A DNA stretch of 23,144 nucleotides from Bigelowiella natans CCMP2755 (lineage: Eukaryota > Cercozoa > Chlorarachniophyceae): contig ADNK01000278.1 in assembly GCA_000320545.1 (NCBI GenBank), positions 42,501-65,644 of the forward strand. Direction: 5' to 3'. Made by a program: the position numbers and the translations under genes. Positions 17,610-23,144 of this stretch are shown here, in pieces. The notes under the pieces were generated by a model. That model saw only the letters and a program-made list of their open reading frames with translations, searched no databases and was not told where the DNA came from. Positions within the stretch are counted from its first letter, which is position 1. Each line of letters starts with the position of its first letter.

Positions 17610-17700
17610 TCTCTCTGTCTGTCGTCTGTCTGCGTGTGTGTGTCATATTTACTTTTTGCTTCAGTCAGCATCGTCAAGCCAGAGGGGGGAGGGAAGACAA

Positions 17701-18969
17701 ATGCTGCCTTCATCCTTCGCCGCTGCCGCGTCATCGTCGTCGTCGTCGTCTTCAGCTGAAAAAAAGGCAACTCCCACATCAGAGACACTCGACAGATGCC
17801 GACGCTACAAAGAGGCTGCTTTTAAAGGTAGAGCAAATTCTTCTGAACGATACGTGGACAAGGATTCGATAAATGCACAATATCAGATAAGAGAGTCAGC
17901 TTTCTCATGAAGATGCTCGCGGTAAGTATCGCGACTCAGATTCACACCCTCATTCGCTTGGTCTTGAAACATTGCATGCAAACAGGTTTATGGATGCCCA
18001 GTTCAACAACACGATTTTGTCCATTGCATAGAGTTTCCTAAAGGTGAAACAGATCTTATACTCTATGAAATGATGTCAACATGTCCCCCGACCCACTACT
18101 ATCTATTACCCGAATCCGAGTTCTGACGATTTAGAGGGTGGAGGTCGCGTAAATCGATAAATACTGATATTCTGTTCAGAACTTAAGGCGAATGGGGGCT
18201 TTCGCATTAAGGATGATGACACCGTAGACGTATGCACTCATTATATACATACGTTCATTTAAATATGTGCGTGCGTGCGTGTGTGTGTGTGTGGTAACAT
18301 ACGCAATGGTTTTATGTCATGATTCGTTTCTTTTAATCTTCAGATTGTTCTCGGAAGCAACGTCATAAAGGTACACTGCCAGCACATTTGATAGCAACCG
18401 TTTCTGAGTTGTTGTGACCTCTGCACGTTATTAGAGCGAAAAGGAGACCACGCGAATTCTTCGCCACGAAGTATGGATCATTCCCTTTTAAAGGAATTTA
18501 CAACTAATATATTATACCAATGCAGTTGATACACGCGTTGGACCATTGCAAGTACGATGTGGACTGGAGTGATCCGAAGCAAAAGGCTTGCTCTGAGGTA
18601 GTAGTTAAACCTATCTCTATCTCTATGTTACTTGGCTAGGTTCCAAGTTCAAATACGTTGTGCTTGATACAGATCAGAGCTGCTTCTTTGAGTGGAGATT
18701 GCGATTACATAACTGAATTAGCTCGCGGAGCAAATCCATCCATGAGCAATCATCATAAGGTGGGAGACCATCTTTTCTGAATGCGAGCTTTATGAAAATA
18801 ATTTGCATCATTCCACGATTTTTAGAAATGTGTCAGGCGTCGTGCCGCGTTTAGCCTTCGCCATTCGCCAACTTCTGCCAACATGACGCAACTGAAAGCT
18901 GAAGAACATGTGGATGCTGTCTTCGAAGATTGCTACAAAGACACGAGTCCGTTTGGGTGTATACCTTAA
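17701..18969 (+). CDS. ATP23: mitochondrial inner-membrane metalloprotease ATP23 (peptidase family M76)
   Basis: Nine exons: 17701-17827, 17887-17921, 17986-18043, 18180-18223, 18344-18370, 18435-18470, 18526-18597, 18673-18759, 18826-18969. All phases agree: 209 residues (yeast 227, human about 246). The zinc motif is HELIH, with HE ending exon 6 and LIH opening exon 7. Diagnostic blocks follow: HALDHCKYDVDW, KACSEIRAASLSGDC, CVRRRAAFS, VDAVFEDCYKDTSPFG. The N-terminal half has GCPV and NGGFRIKDDDTIVLGSN, matching the family's GGF and IVLC region, but with Gly where the family often has Cys. In yeast ATP23 works in the intermembrane space, processing Atp6 and helping assemble the F0 sector. 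The start gives a Ser/Ala-rich N-terminus of low complexity. The first intron is only 59 bases. The sixth exon (36 bases) is easy to miss. Confidence 0.94.
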
Positions 18970-19497
18970 AATCGGTGTAGAGTATGCACGGAAGAAATAT
19001 TTTATCGTATGAATGTGTGCTTATGCGTGTGCGCTCACGTATTCGTTATTAAACTGTAGAACTTTCAATTGTAATACAGTCTATTTGGCACCTTTATTTT
19101 GTGTCCCGCAGTGTTGCGTATAATTGTACATATATGTTTGTGAATGTAGATGTAGTATGGAATGACAAGACGTATGCAGTCACACAAATATATGTACAGC
19201 TAGCCGTCAATGAGCAGACGACACTGCGCAATATTGTGATTCTCATTTTGATCTACAAGGCGCAACGCCGTGGTAAGCGAAAGGAGACAAGACTAATGAT
19301 ATGTGTAGCGTTTAGTTGCTAGCTCATGCAGTGTAGTAAAGGGCACATGAGCATGTAAATTCTTGGGCGAGGCAGCGCGCGCATGCATGAATATTATATA
19401 ATAATCCTAGGACAATTGCCGTGGCCAAAATATATTATATCTTAGCGCCACGTTGAGCTGGCAAGACCAAATGAGTGCTGATGCTTAGGCGTGTTTA

Positions 19498-19537
<40 letters not shown>

Positions 19538-19566
19538 TATATATAATGAATATTTCATTACATCCG

Positions 19567-19615
<49 letters not shown>

Positions 19616-19786
19616 CATCATCTACTTTACTCGACACAGATCGTTCACAATTCGCAATAACTTTTATTAGCACTGTTTTTTCCAAGCAAATTACTGGTGT
19701 CACATACTTGCGCGATTACAGACATAGGATAAATAATATACATATAATGTATATCATATTACGTTGTCTATTATGTTATAGACATA

Positions 19787-19846
<60 letters not shown>

Positions 19847-20071
19847 ATATTACGTTGTCTGTTATCGCGTTGCTGCATAAGATTAGCCCAAAAATTGCGA
19901 AGTAGCAGTTTGCTACTGTGCGCTCAGTTAAGGCTTTCCACGCAACATGCATGCATCCAGAAGAGACGAACAGATAGTTTGATAAAGATCATTAGAATTC
20001 ATTGTAATGTAAACCTTTATCTCAATCGACCCGTCTACGCTAGTACGACAACAGCACATATTCAGAAGAAC
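18970..20071. other. intergenic region with AT arrays, no gene seen
   Basis: This lies between the convergent 3' ends of ATP23 and the minus-strand dysferlin-domain gene. Three long TA runs (19499-19534, 19571-19609, 19789-19823) produce poly-Tyr/Ile open frames. A plus-strand frame at 19101-19322 has no splice context or resemblance I recognise. Confidence 0.6.
19499..19846. repeat. cluster of long (TA)n runs with a (GA)n tail
   Basis: TA runs at 19499-19534, 19571-19609 and 19789-19823, the last followed directly by GA (19824-19846). The stretch between the first two contains ATATTCAT and ATGAATAT, so it is itself palindromic. The convergent-gene position makes this a likely fragile or hairpin-forming site. 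Confidence 0.9.
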
Positions 20072-20638
20072 CTAATTTTTCGTCCTTGATTTGTGCCGCT
20101 GAAACAGGCTTTGAGCCTTTCTCAGCAAATGCTCTTGTATGAGTACTCGAGCATTTGTGACTGTTCGTTGCAGAGCCAGGGGGCTGAGCTCCAAACTTCC
20201 ACACTCTAAGTTGAAGGATCTAATTCTATCTAAGAATACAAAATCTTCATCGATTAACTGTGATTTTGTGTGATGGTGGCGCCTTTGTTGTCGGCCGGTC
20301 GCTGGGTTCGAGTGCCGGAATGATATCCTGGATCCGTGTTGCACAGTAGGCTCTACAGGGCAACCCACAGACATCAGATGCTTGATCTCAGAGAACGATA
20401 TATCAGTGAGATAGAACTCCGAATGTGTTGAGATTGCGAACTCCAAACGCGATTCCCGTTTGCCTGGCCATAACTATGGGACAACACACGCAAACACACA
20501 CACATGCGCGCCATTATTAAGTCTGTGTTGCCTGTCAGAAAAAAGTAGCTCGCCATCGTTATGCATTTTGATATTTTGTTGATGATAATATTACTATTCT
20601 TGGGCGAGAACAACACATCGCCACCCGCAACACACACA

Positions 20639-20671
<33 letters not shown>

Positions 20672-21123
20672 AGCAGCAACGTTGCACCTTGTTGAAGGCC
20701 TCACACTCCGAATCTGCGATGGGCGGAACATGTACGACTGATTTTGAGTCGTCTCCGGGCAAAACTCTCTGGGTCTTCCCTCGCACTATTCGTTCCACAT
20801 GCAGATATGGGGCCTCGAAGTGACGGATCATCGGTAAGTACGGTATCTTCTTGTGCTCGATCTTCACCTCAGAGCGGCCGGCCCCACCGCCGGTGGGGTG
20901 GTAGCGAGGCGTGGTTGGCACTCTCCTCCGCCGTGTGGAAGGGAGAAGCTTGGGTTCTAAGCATGTTCCCGTGCTGCATGCTACTATCTCGCATGTCCAA
21001 ATACGGTACCTAGTCGGCTCCTCCTCGGACGTTATCTGTGACGGGTGATTGTGGTATTAGTAGTGGGTAAAAGGAAGGGGGGGGGGGGAGGAGGAAAAGG
21101 ATGACGGGAGGATCGGGAGGATG

Positions 21124-21177
<54 letters not shown>

Positions 21178-21481
21178 GGTTTCACTTTTTGGAACGGGGA
21201 ATGTAGGCGAAATGCTTGGAAATGGGATTTTTATCATGTTTGACAACATGCTTGAGATGTGTGCGTGTGCGTGTATGTGTGTCCTCCTACCCATCCGTTA
21301 ACATCGGTTTTTTCGTTGCGGATATAATCCCACTCAGCGTCCGCACGGAACCTAATTCAGACGTGTAGCAGTACACATGTACGGACAAGGGACGAGTAAT
21401 AAGGATGGGTGGACAATGACGACGACGACGACATGACGATGATGATGATGTTTGTCGGTATGTGTATGTGTGTGTGTGTGT

Positions 21482-21528
<47 letters not shown>

Positions 21529-22421
21529 TGCATCGCTACTTTTCGTATCATTCTTGCTGCACACACGCACAATAATATACATGCCATAAAACACGGACCG
21601 CACTCCCTTCTCGAGTGTAGAGCAACGATTGAACAATGACAATGCGCCATGGTTTCTCAAATCGTACACACAACATCGCTCATCTCTCCGAATGCTGACC
21701 TCATCCCTGGAGGGGGAACGCACAACGCCGATCCCATGGCGACACAGGAATGCCCATGCATATCCGCACTCCAGCAATAACCCTAATTAAAGACGCGCCA
21801 CAAACAACAAGTGGTCAGTGGAAATGACTACTCCTATCACACAATCACAATAAGGCTTCATAGAGTAGCACGGAGATGGTGCGAATAAAAACCACATCGT
21901 TTTCGTCGCGTTCTTCCAGCTGATGATATTCATGCCGACGAATACACTATTGCTATGCGTGATGAGATGGAAAAGAAGCTGGAAGCCACGCACAGTACTA
22001 GGAATTACTGCCTTTAAGCACAAGCAAGCTGCTACATTTGCTGCTGCTGCTGCTGTTACTCTAAGATGCATGCTCATGCTAGGCTAGTCGACTCATATAT
22101 AGGCATTATTATTATTATTATTATTATTATCATCACCTCGTTGGGGAGCAGCTTGGAGCTCCATCCGTATTGGTATTGACGCTGCCTTTCATAAATCTTC
22201 ATTTTCTCCCGATGATCTCCTCCTCCTGCTGCTTCCTTTCCTTCTCTATCCTTGCTCCTCTTCCATCGTGCACGTTTGATCCTCTGAGGTGTGATAGGTG
22301 GCAGCAACATCGTCGTCAAGGGGGGGGAGCATAGCAGGGAGTGAGGAATGAAATACAGGAGACCAAAGGGAAATCATGTATGATCGTTCATTGGTGCCAT
22401 TTCGAAGCTGCTCTTTCTCTC

Positions 22422-22452
<31 letters not shown>

Positions 22453-23144
22453 CTCTCTTCTTCCTCAGTCACAAGCTTAGATTGGTGGTGGCTGCTGACC
22501 TTTCGTATACGCACTCTGTCCGTCGGTCGCTCTTTGCTGTGGAAGTTGTGCTGCAGCCCCTCAGCATAGAGCCATTTGGACACCTGTTTTCAAGAGATGT
22601 GGGGAGGAGGAGGAGGATGAGGAGGAGCGCAAAACATCGCAAGCAAACATACATGTATACCTCTGATTTCGAATCTTGAAACTCCATACAGTCGGGCAGC
22701 TTGCCGTCACATCGCACAGCTAGTCTAGTACCTGATGTGTGTGTATATGTGTTTGTGTGAATGATGATGATGAAGATGATGATGATGAAGATGATGATGA
22801 TGATGATGAAGATGATGATGATGATGATGATAATTATGATGATCATGATTGCGTGTTTGCAGTACATCATGATCACGACAACAATGCTTATGGCTTCGTC
22901 GCCAGTGCTACCAAGAACTCTCTCCCCCCCCCCGCCCCCCTCTCTCTCCCCTTTTCCTACTTTTTATTATCATCAAATTCTAATTTTTTTCTCCCCCTGT
23001 AAACACGCACGTGGATTTGTCAGCCCGGCGTCCTCATCAACAACGGTGCATGTTATCCATCTCCGCTTTCTCTCAGCAGCAGAAGGTCCCTCTCCTCCTC
23101 CTCCTCCTCCTCCTCCTCCCGACTTGCTACGTTGTTGCTGCTGT
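20072..23144 (-). CDS. dysferlin-domain (DysFN/DysFC) protein, 3' part (runs off right edge)
   Basis: Minus-strand exons: 23144-23011 (open at the edge), 22731-22661, 22583-22500, 22283-22137, 21782-21700, 21351-21291, 21035-20688, 20473-20072; phases agree. Features in order: Gln4 and Gly9, ERKRRWITCTVVDEDAG, WLYAEGLQHNFHSKERPTDR, VRIRKRIKRARWKRSKD, then YERQRQYQYGWSSKLLPNE, GYCWSADMHGHS, CVPPPGMRFRADAEWDY, RNEKTDVNGW. This matches the dysferlin/peroxin domain: an aromatic GWS-LLP, W-D-G strand, PPPGW, W-VD, DENGW, and an FH plus basic RRRRWVR end. The order implies at least two such domains in tandem. Such domains occur in ferlins, TECPR1 and the yeast Pex23/Pex30 reticulon-like proteins that act at ER or peroxisome membranes. 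The last two exons (about 249 codons) match no family I recognise. Alternative: acceptor at 21010 giving a 46-residue end (SPFHTA, RRWGRPL) with stop at 20869, leaving 20072-20860 to another gene. Confidence 0.68.
20633..20669. repeat. (CA)n running into (CG)n
   Basis: CA run followed by CGCGCG in the last intron of the dysferlin-domain gene. An alternating purine-pyrimidine tract of this length can adopt Z-DNA. Confidence 0.88.
21128..21171. repeat. (GA)n microsatellite in intron
   Basis: GA run in the intron 21290-21036 of the dysferlin-domain gene. Confidence 0.9.
21463..21521. repeat. compound (TG)n(GA)n microsatellite in intron
   Basis: TG run joined to a GA run, in the intron 21699-21352 of the dysferlin-domain gene. 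Confidence 0.9.
22103..22130. repeat. (ATT)n microsatellite in intron
   Basis: ATT run a few bases after the donor of the exon ending at 22137. Confidence 0.88.
22762..22831. repeat. (GAT)n with interspersed GAA, in intron
   Basis: Long GAT run interrupted by GAA units, in the intron 23010-22732 of the dysferlin-domain gene. It gives poly-Asp and poly-Ile frames that are not genes. Confidence 0.9.
23092..23119. repeat. (CTC)n run encoding poly-Gly in an exon
   Basis: On the minus strand it reads GGA repeats within the rightmost exon of the dysferlin-domain gene, giving Gly9. It is one of the few microsatellites here that is predicted to be translated. Confidence 0.75.

Larger units (their letters stand above)
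16849..17700. other. divergent intergenic region between antiporter and ATP23
   Basis: The antiporter (minus) and ATP23 (plus) start on either side, so this 850-base stretch should hold both promoters. It contains a possible 5' noncoding antiporter exon ending at 16990 (donor gtaagc), a two-unit 23-bp repeat at 17328-17373, and a CT run at 17574-17606 just upstream of ATP23. I see no other gene. Confidence 0.5.

Noticed and set aside
19501-19905. Plus-strand 134-codon frame rich in Tyr and Ile
   Set aside because: Produced by TA dinucleotide arrays.
20744-21013. Plus-strand 89-codon open frame with an inner GTAAGT
   Set aside because: Antisense to a longer minus-strand exon with good acceptor and donor; no resemblance to a family.
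21918-21996. Plus-strand exon-like stretch DEYTIAMRDEMEKKLEATH
   Set aside because: It has plausible splice edges but lies in an intron of the minus-strand dysferlin-domain gene, and I found no partner plus-strand exon.

Overview
This is nuclear DNA of a eukaryote. Coding sequence is split by many short GT-AG introns (about 60-350 bases), exons are as short as 16-30 codon-sized pieces, and intergenic and intronic DNA is full of di- and trinucleotide microsatellites. The genes (an ATP23 protease, an NHX-type antiporter, a telobox-Myb protein, dysferlin-domain and SAM-domain proteins) and the compact gene spacing suggest a unicellular alga or other protist. I cannot name the species. All exon models were built by hand from splice signals, reading-frame phase and family resemblance; there is no transcript evidence.

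Layout. 109-2074 (minus): 5' part of a nuclear Myb/telobox DNA-binding protein running off the left edge. 2075-4656: no confident gene; a 122-bp exact direct repeat, CATTGTT heptamer arrays and J-domain-like coding fragments that look decayed. 4657-9293: the main feature, a near-perfect palindrome. Two arms of about 2.01 kb face each other across a 616-bp asymmetric spacer, and each arm carries one seven-exon SAM-domain gene (4917-6394 minus, 7556-9033 plus). The two genes are transcribed away from each other and predict the same 236-residue protein. The spacer holds further nested inverted and direct repeats. 9294-10006: no confident gene. 10007-11173 (minus): a small predicted secreted acidic protein. 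11415-16848 (minus): a 20-plus-exon monovalent cation/proton antiporter of the CPA1/NHX type. 17701-18969 (plus): ATP23, a mitochondrial M76 metalloprotease, nine exons. 18970-20071: AT dinucleotide arrays, no gene seen. 20072-23144 (minus): a dysferlin-domain protein running off the right edge.

The genes do not form an operon or an obvious pathway. The most unusual object is the palindromic head-to-head gene pair: the few differences I found between the arms all fall outside the predicted exons. Other points worth checking are Asn-Glu in place of Asn-Asp in the antiporter, a 72-bp tandem duplication that copies one of its 5' splice sites, and a probable second Myb repeat split at the same intron position as the first.
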